Notes under the pieces: model-generated
Databases searched by the model: none
Told to the model about the DNA's origin: nothing
Seen by the model: the letters and a program-made list of their open reading frames with translations, nothing else
Made by a program: the position numbers and the translations under genes
Part shown: piece by piece, positions 1 to 8,364 of the stretch
How positions within the stretch are numbered: the stretch's first letter is position 1
How the letters are laid out: each line of letters starts with the position of its first letter
From: Saccharothrix tamanrassetensis
GTDB lineage: Bacteria > Actinomycetota > Actinomycetes > Mycobacteriales > Pseudonocardiaceae
Direction of reading: 5' to 3'
Assembly (NCBI RefSeq): GCF_014203665.1
Contig: NZ_JACHJN010000011.1
Coordinates: 248,001 to 312,000 of the forward strand
DNA length: 64,000 nucleotides

Positions 1-179
1 TCCCGGCGACCCAGGCCACCCACCTGAAGATCCGGGTGCTGACCAACCAGTGCACGGGGGCGCGGGAGTACGCGGGCTCGCAGCACGACGACCCGCGCTC
101 GACCAGCGACTGCACCACCGGCAACCCGACGGCGGCGCAGACGGTGCGGATCGCCGAACTCCAGGCGTTCCGCTTCTGA
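1..179 (+). CDS. C-terminal end of a secreted protein with F5/8-type (discoidin-like) domain, partial
   Basis: The frame closing at the TGA at 177-179 is open to the left edge and gives 58 residues, so only the C-terminus is visible. It has two cysteines (NQCTG and SDCTTG) that could form a disulfide and ends in RIAELQAFRF. That closing strand, preceded by LKIRVLTNQ, resembles the end of galactose-binding-like F5/8 type C domains attached to secreted actinobacterial hydrolases and M36-type metallopeptidases. The catalytic part lies outside the window, so the enzyme class is unknown. A perfect 19-bp hairpin follows directly, which supports this as a real gene end. Confidence 0.55.
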   Translation, partial: PATQATHLKIRVLTNQCTGAREYAGSQHDDPRSTSDCTTGNPTAAQTVRIAELQAFRF

Positions 180-186
180 CACCACT

Positions 187-233
187 GAGGTGTCCGTCCC
201 CGTCGAGCTTCCCGCGACGGGGACGGACACCTC
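187..233 (+). terminator. Perfect 19-bp hairpin terminator
   Basis: Arms 187-205 and 215-233 are exact reverse complements around a 9-nt loop (206-214), starting 7 bases after the stop codon of the upstream gene. There is no U tract, as is common in high-GC actinomycetes. It also lies just beyond the 3' end (287) of the convergent small membrane protein gene and may end transcription from both sides. Confidence 0.8.
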
Positions 234-286
234 GGTCCGGCCAGCGAAGCCCGCAGCGGGTACGTGCCGCCCGCTCTGCCGGGAAG

Positions 287-499
287 TCACCGGTCACGGC
301 GACGCACGTGGTAGACGATCAGCAGCACGATGCACAGCACCGCCACCCCGCCCGCCGCCATGCGCGCCGTGAAGTCGATCCCGACCTGGGAACCCAATGA
401 GTTGACCACTCCACTGGCCGCCAGCACGATCCACAACAGCGCGGGGACGACCACACCGCCGGGGCGGCGAACACGGTCCACATCAGTCCGGTTGCTCAT
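287..499 (-). CDS. Small two-TM membrane protein, unknown function
   Basis: A 70-residue protein starting MSNRTDVDR. It has a short basic N-terminus, two hydrophobic helices (about residues 14-34 and 48-66) and an Arg-rich end (YHVRRRDR), the pattern of a small two-pass inner-membrane protein. I do not recognise a family. It lies 137 bp downstream of the SARP-STAND gene on the same strand, so it may be co-transcribed. The ribosome site (TAGG) is weak, which lowers certainty about the start. Confidence 0.5.
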   Translation of the reverse strand: MSNRTDVDRVRRPGGVVVPALLWIVLAASGVVNSLGSQVGIDFTARMAAGGVAVLCIVLLIVYHVRRRDR

Positions 500-636
500 G
501 GCTTCGAACCTACGAATCCGGGACCTTCCCGACGATCCCCTCCACGACCCGACCGTGGTGGTGCCTGCACCACCACAGGGAGAATGTTCGTCGGAGCCGG
601 ACGAACGTGACTGAGTGCGCCGGTGCGCGTGGCCTA

Positions 637-3600
637 TCAGCGGGTGCTGTCCGAGTCGGCTTTCTCGTCGGCCACGTCGTCGGCGGCGTCGTCGGGCTTG
701 TTCTCGGCGGCGGCGTCGAGTCCGTCGAGCCGCTGCTGCAACCGTTCGGCGTCGAGGTCGCGGCCCTGCGCCCGGTACAGCTCCAACGCCTCCCGCCAGA
801 CCGTGCCCGCTTGGTCGTGCTGGCCGAGGGCGGCGTGGGACTGGCCGAGGTCGGTGAGCGAGTTGGCCAGGTTGGAGGTGTGGCCGAGGTCGCGGAACAG
901 GACCAGGGACTGCCGGTAGTGGTGGATGGAATCCAGGTAGTGGCCGGTGTGGTAGGCGATGTAGCCCAGGCTGCCCAGGGTGTCCGCCGTCCCCTCCGGG
1001 TCCTGGTGCCGGCTCTGCAGCGCGAGCGCGGCACGGCAGTGCTCGCGGGCCTCGTCGTACCTGCCGAGTCGGGCGGCGTACCAGCCCACCGCGTTGAGCA
1101 CGCGGGCTTCCCCCACCGGGTCGCCCAGCGTGCGGCAGAGTGCCAAGGAGAGGTTGGCGTGCTCCAGGGCCTTGCGGTCGTCCCCGCGCTGTTCCCACAG
1201 CCGCGAGAGTTCGTGGTGGATCGCGCGCTCGTGGCGCGCGGTGTCCAGGTCGTCGCCGTCCCGGCGGCCCCTGGCGAGGTCCAGGGCCTGGTGCACGTGC
1301 GCGTCCGCTTCGTCGTACCGCTCCAGTTCCGCGTAGGCACGGGCGATGATCCGGTGGGCCATGATCAGCCTGGTGCCGTCGTCGGGGTGGTCGCCGGTGA
1401 GAGCGGCCCGCCAGCAGGCGAGGTTGTCGTGGCGGTGGCCTCGCCACTCGTGGAAGGTGGTCATCGCCCGTGCCAGGTCCCACACCACCCGGGACCACCC
1501 GTGGGCGACCGCGGTGCGTTGCGCGGCGATCAGGTTGCGGTGCTCGGTCTCCAACCAGGCCATGGCCGCCGGGATGTCGGGCAACCGGTGGGGGTGGCCG
1601 CCTGCGGTGGGCGGTGGGAGCGGGACGACCTGGCGGTGCGGCGCCAGCTGCCGATCGGCGGCGAACGCGGTGTGCAGGTAGAAGTCGACCACCCGCCGCA
1701 GGGCCTCCTCGCGGACCTGTGCCGGCAGGTCGTCGGCGGTGACCGTGGCGTGGCGGCGGATGAGGTCGTGCATCCGGTACCGGCCGCGGGTGTCCTGTCC
1801 GACCAGTGACGCCTGTTCCAGTGCGCGCAACACCGCCCTGGTCTTCGGCGGGGGCAGGCCGGTGAGACCGGCGGCGGCGGACAGGCCGATGTCGGGACCG
1901 GGTGCGATGCCGAGCAGCGCGAAGGCGTGCGCCTGGTCGGGGGTGAGTGCGCGCAGGGACCAGGACAGCACGGTCGGCAGGCTGGCGGCCGGGTCGTCGC
2001 TGTCCAGGGCGTCCAGGCCCAGGTCGCGCAGCTCGGCCGCGAGGGCGGTCAGCGACAGCCGGGGACGGGTGTGGGCGTGCGAGGTGACGATGCTCAGCGC
2101 CAGCGGGAACCCACCGCACAGCCGGATCAGCTCGTCGGTCGCCGCGGGCTCCGCTTCGACGCGGGCGGCGCCGAGGCGGTCGGTCAGCAGGGCGTGGGCC
2201 TCGGCGTCGGACAGCACGTCCAGGGGCACGTGCCGGGCGCCGTGCCCGACGATCAGGCTGGGCAGCTGGTTGCGGCTGGTCACCAGTACCGCGCACGTCC
2301 CGCTGCCGGGCAGCAGCGGGGTGATCTGCGCGGCGTCGGCGGCGTTGTCCAGCACGACGAGCATCCGCTTGCCCGCCGCCAGGCTGCGGAACAACGCCGC
2401 CTGGATGTGCAGGTCCGCCGACAGCCGGGCGGGGTCGACGCCGAGGGCGTCGAGGAACCCGCGCACCGCCACCGCGGGCTCCATGGGTGCGCTGTCCGGG
2501 CTGAAGCCGCGCAGGTCCACGTACAGCTGCCCGTCGGGGAAGCGGTCGATGTTGCGGTGCGCCCAGTGCAGGGCCAGCCAGGTCTTGCCGATGCCTCCCG
2601 CGCCGGCGACGGCGGAGATGACCACGGTGGTGGCCTCGCCCGCCGTGGTGAGCGTGGTGTCCAGGCGGTCCAGCTCGTCGAGCCGACCGGCGAACGACGC
2701 GGGCGCGGCCGGCAACTGGCGTGGCACCACGGTCGACTCGCTGCCGCCGGCGGGCGCGGTGACGGGTTCCAGGGTGGGGTCGGCGGTGAGGATGCGCTGG
2801 TGCAGCCGTTGCAGCTCCGGACCGGGGTCGGTGCCCAGCTCGTCCGCCAGGCGCTCCCGGACCTGGCGGTAGTGCTCCAGGGCCTCGGCCGCCCGTCCGC
2901 CCCGGTACAGCGCCAGCATCAGCAACCCCGCCGACCGCTCGCGCAGCGGGTGCCCGGCCACCAGCGCCCGCAGCTCCGGCACCGCCTCGGCGTGCCGCCC
3001 GGAGCCGACCTCCGCCTCCAGGCAGTCCTCCAGCACCGCCAACCGCTCCTCGGCCAACGCCTCCCGGAGCGGCACCAGGCCGGGGGCCTCCACGTCCGCC
3101 AGCGGCTCGCCGCGCCACAGCTCCACCGCCCGCCGCAGCGACGCGGCGCGGTCGGCCTCGTCGACGTCGTCGCGCGCCCGGACGACCAGCGCGCGGAACC
3201 GGTGCAGGTCGACCCGTTCCCGGTCCACCCGCAGCAGGTAGCCGGGTGGCTTGTACGTCAACCGGACCGTCGGGTCCACGGCCAGCACCCGGCGCAGTTC
3301 CGACACGCACCCCTGCACCACGTTGCGCGCGGTGCGCGGCACGGCGTCGTCCTCCCACAAGGCGTCGACCAGCCGGTCCAACGACACGATCCGGCCGGCC
3401 TCCGACAGCAGCAATGCCAGCACGCAGCGCTGCTGCGCGCTGGTCACCGCGATCTCCACCCCGTCGTGCCAGACCGCTGTCGGCCCCAGCAACCCGAACT
3501 CCAGCCCGCCCGCGCGGGCCGGCTCGTCACCGGCGTGCACGAGGCGGTCGAGCACCGTCGGGTCGGCGGGACGGGGGTGGTCGGGCAGCGCGATCCACGC

Positions 3601-4155
3601 GGTGTCGCGGACGTCCTCGTCCGCGATCGCCTCGGGCCGGAAGGTGGCCGGGTCCAGCACCGCGGAGTGGCGGACGACCTCGTCGAAGACCCAGCCGGAC
3701 ACGATCAGCGCGAGCACGCCGGGCGAGTCGGCCAGGGCCTGCCGGAGCGCTGCGGCGTCGAGCAGCCGGAAGGCGGTCGTGAGCGCGGTGGAGGTGACGC
3801 CGTGGGCGTCGAAGGCGACCTCGCCGGCGTGCACGGCCATCCGCAGCCGGGTCCGTTGCTCGGGCGGGCCGGTCGCGTTGTGCTCCCGCAACCCCCGTGC
3901 CAGCGCCTCGGGCACCACCTCGACCACGGGCGCTTTGGGCACGTCGGGCGGCACCAGGACGAACACGCTGTCGCCGCGGTCCTCGTGGTAGCAGTCCTCC
4001 CACCGGACCCCGGCCGTGCCGAGGGCTTCCGCCAAGACCCGGTACAGGCCCGCCCGGGTGCCCAACTGGTGGGGCAGCGTCCGGCTCGGGTCGCCGAAGC
4101 CCTCGACGTCCACCACCACGATCGTGCGGTGGACCGCCCGACCCGAACCCGCCAT
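637..4155 (-). CDS. Cyclase-like domain / SARP / BTAD / NB-ARC (STAND) / TPR regulator
   Basis: A 1172-residue multidomain protein. Residues about 8-165 form a nucleotidyl-cyclase-type domain: VVVDVEGFG and HEDRGDS carry the two metal-binding Asp, and AVHAGEV follows. The region that normally reads VNxAAR is TALTTAFR, so activity is uncertain. Next come an OmpR-like winged helix (about 220-315) and BTAD (about 320-465) as in SARP/AfsR regulators. A STAND ATPase follows with P-loop GGIGKT near residue 520, and TPR repeats fill the C-terminus to about 1140. SARPs bind direct repeats in promoters, while the NB-ARC part is an ATP switch. The start ATG at 4155 follows GGAGG by 7 nt. The gene is a tandem paralogue of the one at 4357-7041, which lacks SARP and BTAD. 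Likely a DNA-binding signal-integration protein; ligand unknown. Confidence 0.88.
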   Translation of the reverse strand: MAGSGRAVHRTIVVVDVEGFGDPSRTLPHQLGTRAGLYRVLAEALGTAGVRWEDCYHEDRGDSVFVLVPPDVPKAPVVEVVPEALARGLREHNATGPPEQRTRLRMAVHAGEVAFDAHGVTSTALTTAFRLLDAAALRQALADSPGVLALIVSGWVFDEVVRHSAVLDPATFRPEAIADEDVRDTAWIALPDHPRPADPTVLDRLVHAGDEPARAGGLEFGLLGPTAVWHDGVEIAVTSAQQRCVLALLLSEAGRIVSLDRLVDALWEDDAVPRTARNVVQGCVSELRRVLAVDPTVRLTYKPPGYLLRVDRERVDLHRFRALVVRARDDVDEADRAASLRRAVELWRGEPLADVEAPGLVPLREALAEERLAVLEDCLEAEVGSGRHAEAVPELRALVAGHPLRERSAGLLMLALYRGGRAAEALEHYRQVRERLADELGTDPGPELQRLHQRILTADPTLEPVTAPAGGSESTVVPRQLPAAPASFAGRLDELDRLDTTLTTAGEATTVVISAVAGAGGIGKTWLALHWAHRNIDRFPDGQLYVDLRGFSPDSAPMEPAVAVRGFLDALGVDPARLSADLHIQAALFRSLAAGKRMLVVLDNAADAAQITPLLPGSGTCAVLVTSRNQLPSLIVGHGARHVPLDVLSDAEAHALLTDRLGAARVEAEPAATDELIRLCGGFPLALSIVTSHAHTRPRLSLTALAAELRDLGLDALDSDDPAASLPTVLSWSLRALTPDQAHAFALLGIAPGPDIGLSAAAGLTGLPPPKTRAVLRALEQASLVGQDTRGRYRMHDLIRRHATVTADDLPAQVREEALRRVVDFYLHTAFAADRQLAPHRQVVPLPPPTAGGHPHRLPDIPAAMAWLETEHRNLIAAQRTAVAHGWSRVVWDLARAMTTFHEWRGHRHDNLACWRAALTGDHPDDGTRLIMAHRIIARAYAELERYDEADAHVHQALDLARGRRDGDDLDTARHERAIHHELSRLWEQRGDDRKALEHANLSLALCRTLGDPVGEARVLNAVGWYAARLGRYDEAREHCRAALALQSRHQDPEGTADTLGSLGYIAYHTGHYLDSIHHYRQSLVLFRDLGHTSNLANSLTDLGQSHAALGQHDQAGTVWREALELYRAQGRDLDAERLQQRLDGLDAAAENKPDDAADDVADEKADSDSTR

Positions 4156-4198
4156 CCCAGCCCTCCAGAAGAGCCCGCGCGGAGTGCCGATGACCAGA

Positions 4199-4204
4199 GT
4201 TCTA
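4199..4204 (-). promoter_or_regulatory. Candidate -10 element of the SARP-STAND gene
   Basis: Reads TAGAAC on the minus strand, 43 nt upstream of the ATG at 4155. The tandem paralogue has TAGACC at exactly the same 43-nt distance, with similar flanks. This conservation supports a duplicated promoter. No convincing -35 box was seen. Confidence 0.35.
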
Positions 4205-4356
4205 CCGGCGGGCGGTCCGCTGTCGCGAGCCATCCGACCCACGTCCCCCGTTCAACCGCGCAGTCCACCCGACCGGCCGAGTTCGGGCGGATCCCGCCGA
4301 CCCGGCCCGCACAATCCGCGACCGCCCCCGTCTCATACCGCCCACGCGACTCGTCG

Positions 4357-7041
4357 TCACTGGCCGAGGGCGAGGTCGGCGGCGTTGTCGAGGTCGTCGA
4401 GCTGTTGCCGAACGCGCTGGGCGTCGACCTCACGTTCTTGCGTTCTGTACAGATCCAGAGCCTCCCGCCACACCGCGCGGGCCTGCTCGTGCCGGCCGAG
4501 AGCGGCGTGGGGGTGACCGAGGCGGTCGAGGGTATCGGCGGCCTTGGTGGCGATACCAAGGGTGCGGTAGAGGTTGAGGGCTTGCTGGTAGTGGTGGGTG
4601 GCCCGGTGATGGTGGCCGGTGCGGTGCTCGATGTATCCCAGACTGTCGAGAGTGTCTGCCTCACCTTCGGGGTGGCGGTGGCGTCGGTGCAGGGCGAGGG
4701 CGGCCTGGCAGTGGTCGCGGGCGGTGTCGTACTCACCCGACAGGGCGGCATACCAGCCCACATCGTTGAGCACGACGGTTTCCCACATCGGCTGGTCGAG
4801 GCCGCGGAACAGGTCCAAAGCGTGGCCGGCCTGCTTCAGTGCCTGCCGGTTGTCCCCCTGAAGCTCCCAGACCCGCGCGAGGGCGCGGTGGGTGTGGGCT
4901 TGTTCGATGCGGTCGTGGTGTTCGGTGGCGAGGGCTTGGTGCAGGTGGACGACGGCCTGCTCGTGCTGCCCCAGTTCGGTGTGAGCGCGGCCGAGGAGCC
5001 GGTGAGCGTGGGCGCGGGTGGCGGGGTCGGCCAGGTGGGTGGCGGCGTCGGTGGCGGCCTGCCACACGGCCAGCGCGTCGTGACGGTGCCCCTGCCGCAG
5101 CTGGAAGGTGCCCAAGGTCCAGGCCAGATCCCACACGGCCTGATGGCGGTCATGGCCGGTGGCGGTGTGTTGGGCGGCCAGCAGGTGGGCGTGGTGGGTG
5201 TCCAGCCAGGCCAACGCGGCCGGGCGGTCGGACAGCGGGTGCGGGTGGGTGCCGGGAGCGGGCGGGGCAAGTCGGATCGGCGTGCGGTGGGGGTCCAGGA
5301 GGCGGTCGGCGGTGTGGGCGGCGTGCAGGTAGAAGTCCACAACACGCTCCAGCGCGGCCCGCCGCACCGGCTCCGACAGGTCGTCGTGAGCCGTGACCGC
5401 GGCGTAGGCGCGGACCAGGTCGTGCATCGCGTATCGGCCGCGCGGGCGCCGGTCGAGCAGGGAAGCACCCTCCAGAGCGCGCAGGGCCTTGCGTGCTTCA
5501 GCCGGAGGTAGACCGGTGAGGGACGCGGCGGCGGACAGGTCGATGTCCGGACCCGGTGCGATCCCCAACAGCGCGAGCACCGTCCGCTGCTCGTCGGTGA
5601 GCCGGCGCAGGGACCAGGACAGCACGGTGGGCAGGCTGGCGGCGGGATCGTCGTCGTCCAGCATGTCGAGGCCCAGGTCGCGCAGCTCGGCGGCGAACTC
5701 GGCCAGTGGGACCTGCGGGCGGGTGGCGGCGTGGCGGGCCGTGATCGCCAACGCCAGCGGGTAGCGCCCGCACAACTCGATCAGTTCGCCGGTCGCCTCG
5801 GGTTCGGCGGCCACCCGCCCGTCTCCGAGGCGTTCGCTCAACACGGCACGGGCCTCCCCTGGGGAGAGGACGTCCAGTTGCACGTGGCGGGCGCCGTGCC
5901 GGTCGATCAGTGAGGCGAGCTTGGTGCGGCCGGTGACCAGGACCGTGCACGTGGGAGTGCCGGGCAGCAAGGGGACGACCTGGTCGGTGGTGGCGGCGTT
6001 GTCCAGCACGATCAGCATCCGCCTGTCCGCGACCAGGCTGCGGTACAGCGCCGCCTGGGCGTCCGGGTCGACCGGGAGGCCGCCGGGGGCGATGCCCAGG
6101 GCGTCGAGGAACCCGCGTACCGCGGCCGCCGGCTGCAGAGGTGAGCTGTCGGGGCTGAAGCCGCGCAGGTCGACGAACAACTGCCCGTCGGGGAAGCGGT
6201 CGGCGTGGCGGTGGGCCCAGTGCAGCGCCAGCCAGGTCTTGCCGATGCCGCCCGCACCGCCCAGCGCGGAGATCACCACCGCCGTCCCCGTGGCGGGGTC
6301 GGCGTCGGCGGCCGTCAGGGCGCGGTCCAAGGCGGCCAGGTACTCCTCCCGGCCGACGAACGGTGCCGGCGCGCCGGGCAGTTGCCGGGGCGTCACGCCG
6401 CTGCCGTCGGCTGCGGCCGGGTTCGCCGGTCGGTCGGGCACGCCCTGGTCGGCGGGGTGGGGATGGTCGGGCAGGGCGATCCAGGCGGTGTCCCGGAACT
6501 CCTTCACCTCCACCGGCACCGGTCGGAAGGTGGCCGGGTCGAGCACAGCGGACTGGCGGACGACCTCGTCGAACAGCCAGCGCGACACGACCAGCGCGAC
6601 CAGGCCCGGCGACCGCGCGAGCGCCTGGCGCACCGGCGGCGCGTCCAGCAGCCGGAAGGCCGTCGTCACCGCGGTCGAGGTGACGCCGTGGCGGTCGAAG
6701 ACCACCTCACCGGCGTGCACCGCCACCCGCAGCCGGGTGCGCTGCGCAGCCGGGCTGGTGTCGTTGTGCGCCCGCACCGCCTCCACCAGTGCCCCCGGCA
6801 GCACCTCCACCAGAGGTGCCTTGGCATGGCCCGGCGGGACCAGCACGAGCACGCCGTCGCCGCGGTCCTCGTGGTAGCAGTCCTCCCACGGCACCCCGGC
6901 CGCGCCCAGGGCCTCGGCGACCACCCGGTACAAACCCGCCCGCGTGCCCAGCTGGTGGGGCAGCGTGCGGCTCGGGTCGCCGAAACCCTCCACGTCCACC
7001 ACGACGATCGTGCGGTGCACGGCCTGAGCGGAACCCACCAT
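4357..7041 (-). CDS. Cyclase-like domain / NB-ARC (STAND) / TPR protein
   Basis: An 894-residue paralogue of the next downstream gene. Residues about 8-165 are the same cyclase-like domain (VVVDVEGFG, HEDRGDG, AVHAGEV, TAFRLLDA). The NB-ARC domain follows after a short linker, with P-loop GGAGGIGKT near residue 264 and winged-helix and TPR regions up to the C-terminus. SARP and BTAD domains are absent, so it could sense and signal but not bind DNA through a SARP fold. The ATG at 7041 is preceded by GGAGAG at a spacing equal to that in the paralogue. The two proteins are near-identical in several blocks (for example the first 30 residues and the LALHWAHR region), pointing to tandem duplication followed by gain or loss of SARP-BTAD. 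Confidence 0.85.
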   Translation of the reverse strand: MVGSAQAVHRTIVVVDVEGFGDPSRTLPHQLGTRAGLYRVVAEALGAAGVPWEDCYHEDRGDGVLVLVPPGHAKAPLVEVLPGALVEAVRAHNDTSPAAQRTRLRVAVHAGEVVFDRHGVTSTAVTTAFRLLDAPPVRQALARSPGLVALVVSRWLFDEVVRQSAVLDPATFRPVPVEVKEFRDTAWIALPDHPHPADQGVPDRPANPAAADGSGVTPRQLPGAPAPFVGREEYLAALDRALTAADADPATGTAVVISALGGAGGIGKTWLALHWAHRHADRFPDGQLFVDLRGFSPDSSPLQPAAAVRGFLDALGIAPGGLPVDPDAQAALYRSLVADRRMLIVLDNAATTDQVVPLLPGTPTCTVLVTGRTKLASLIDRHGARHVQLDVLSPGEARAVLSERLGDGRVAAEPEATGELIELCGRYPLALAITARHAATRPQVPLAEFAAELRDLGLDMLDDDDPAASLPTVLSWSLRRLTDEQRTVLALLGIAPGPDIDLSAAASLTGLPPAEARKALRALEGASLLDRRPRGRYAMHDLVRAYAAVTAHDDLSEPVRRAALERVVDFYLHAAHTADRLLDPHRTPIRLAPPAPGTHPHPLSDRPAALAWLDTHHAHLLAAQHTATGHDRHQAVWDLAWTLGTFQLRQGHRHDALAVWQAATDAATHLADPATRAHAHRLLGRAHTELGQHEQAVVHLHQALATEHHDRIEQAHTHRALARVWELQGDNRQALKQAGHALDLFRGLDQPMWETVVLNDVGWYAALSGEYDTARDHCQAALALHRRHRHPEGEADTLDSLGYIEHRTGHHHRATHHYQQALNLYRTLGIATKAADTLDRLGHPHAALGRHEQARAVWREALDLYRTQEREVDAQRVRQQLDDLDNAADLALGQ

Positions 7042-7084
7042 CCCAGCTCTCCAGGGCAGCCTGCCGGGTGTGCCGAAGGAGCCC

Positions 7085-7090
7085 GGTCTA
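7085..7090 (-). promoter_or_regulatory. Candidate -10 element of the cyclase-like STAND gene
   Basis: Reads TAGACC on the minus strand, 43 nt upstream of the ATG at 7041, matching the TAGAAC element at 4199-4204 in the paralogue. The support is the shared spacing rather than consensus quality. Confidence 0.33.
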
Positions 7091-7191
7091 CCGCACGGCA
7101 GGCCGTCGTCCGCCCCGACCCGGCACACGTATCGCCCGATCGGCCGCACAGTTCCACTCGCCCGGCAGACCCACCGACCTCCGCCGACCCG

Positions 7192-7698
7192 TCAGGTGAC
7201 CAGGGCCACCGGCCCCGGGCGCAGCAGCCCGTCGTCGAGCGGGACGCACCGCACTCCCCCGCGCCCGCGAAGTGCCTTGAACGCTCCCGGCGCGATCACG
7301 GCGTCCATCCACGCGCACGGGTTCGCCGGCCGGTGGGCCTCGAACCGCACCGGGCCGTCGCCGGAGTCCAGGCTGAACACGTCGTGCCGGGCGAGCCGGT
7401 CCACGGCGAACCCGCGCAGCACGATGTTGCGCCGCACGACCAGCGGGCTCGGCACGGCGGCCAGTCCCAGGTCGTCGGTGATGTCGTCCAGCGCTTCGAC
7501 GGCGAAGACCGTGACGGCGGCCCGGCGGTGCGCGGCGCGGTTGAAGTACCGGTCGCCCACCAGGCCGAGGCCCGCCCGGACCACGACGTGATCCCGCGAG
7601 ACCGGCTCCGGGTCGGGTCGTGGTCCGTCGCTCGGCCGTCCTTCGTAGGCGTGCACGGGCGAAACGTGCAGCGCCACGATCTCCGCGGTCGCGCTCAA
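7192..7698 (-). CDS. MOSC domain protein
   Basis: About 168 residues with the MOSC pattern: VALHVSPVHAYEGRP at the N-terminus, GLVGDRYF, a VRRNIVLRG segment, and RFEAHRPANPCAWMD holding the conserved Cys of the domain. MOSC proteins bind or transfer sulfur associated with molybdenum cofactor or handle hydroxylated substrates; no substrate can be inferred here. The start is uncertain. TTG at 7698 overlaps the msrA stop as TTGA; GTG at 7716 and GTG at 7677 are in frame too. The tight overlap with msrA suggests translational coupling and a shared oxidative or sulfur-related role (inference). Confidence 0.8.
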   Translation of the reverse strand: MSATAEIVALHVSPVHAYEGRPSDGPRPDPEPVSRDHVVVRAGLGLVGDRYFNRAAHRRAAVTVFAVEALDDITDDLGLAAVPSPLVVRRNIVLRGFAVDRLARHDVFSLDSGDGPVRFEAHRPANPCAWMDAVIAPGAFKALRGRGGVRCVPLDDGLLRPGPVALVT

Positions 7699-8198
7699 CG
7701 CTCGCCGAGCTGCCACTCGGGTCGGACGTAGTGGCAGGTGTACCCGTTCGGGTAGTTCTCCAGGTAGTCCTGGTGCTCCGGCTCGGCCTCCCAGAAGTCA
7801 CCGGCCTGGGTGACCTCGGTGACGACCTCGCCCGGCCACTTGCCGGACGCGTCCACCGCGGCGATGGTCGCCTCCGCGACCTGCTTCTGCTCGTCGCTGT
7901 CGTAGAAGATCGCCGAGCGGTAGCTGGTGCCGATGTCGTTGCCCTGGCGGTCGCGCGTCGTCGGGTCGTGGATCTGGAAGAAGAACTCCAGGACCTGCCG
8001 GTAGCTCAGCCGCGCCGGGTCGAACACGATCTCGATGGCCTCGGCGTGACTGCCGTGGTTGCGGTAGGTCGCGTTGGGGACGTCGCCGCCCGTGTAGCCG
8101 ACCCGGGTGGAGATGACGCCCGGATGGCGGCGGAACAGGTCCTGCATGCCCCAGAAACAACCACCCGCGAGGACAGCCTTCTCGGTCACAGTAGCCAT
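7695..8198 (-). CDS. msrA: Peptide methionine sulfoxide reductase A
   Basis: A 167-residue MsrA. The active-site segment GGCFWGMQDLFRR carries the catalytic Cys, and VGYTGG, GHAEAI-like GSHAEAIEIVFDP and FFQIHDPTTRDRQGNDIGT are all typical family blocks. It reduces methionine-S-sulfoxide in proteins at the expense of thioredoxin and acts in the cytosol as an oxidative-damage repair enzyme. Length and domain are complete. It starts MATVTEKAVL and overlaps the downstream MOSC gene. Confidence 0.97.
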   Translation of the reverse strand: MATVTEKAVLAGGCFWGMQDLFRRHPGVISTRVGYTGGDVPNATYRNHGSHAEAIEIVFDPARLSYRQVLEFFFQIHDPTTRDRQGNDIGTSYRSAIFYDSDEQKQVAEATIAAVDASGKWPGEVVTEVTQAGDFWEAEPEHQDYLENYPNGYTCHYVRPEWQLGER

Positions 8199-8364
8199 GT
8201 GGTCGCTCCGCTCTCAGTCTGGTCGATGCCCACCAGGGTGAACGCCCTCGGGGCGCCGTGTCATCCCGGCGCGACTGTGACCCACGACGACCTGCCGGTT
8301 CTCCGCGCGTGAGCGCGCCGTGGGTGTCGGGCCGGCGGCTGCTCCGGAACGCCGGCACCGGTGG

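Noticed and set aside
1927..5511. A 1194-codon open frame on the plus strand across the two STAND genes
   Set aside because: It is the complement of well-supported minus-strand genes with clear domains. Its protein has no recognisable motif and is rich in Gln, Arg and His as expected for an antisense frame in high-GC DNA.
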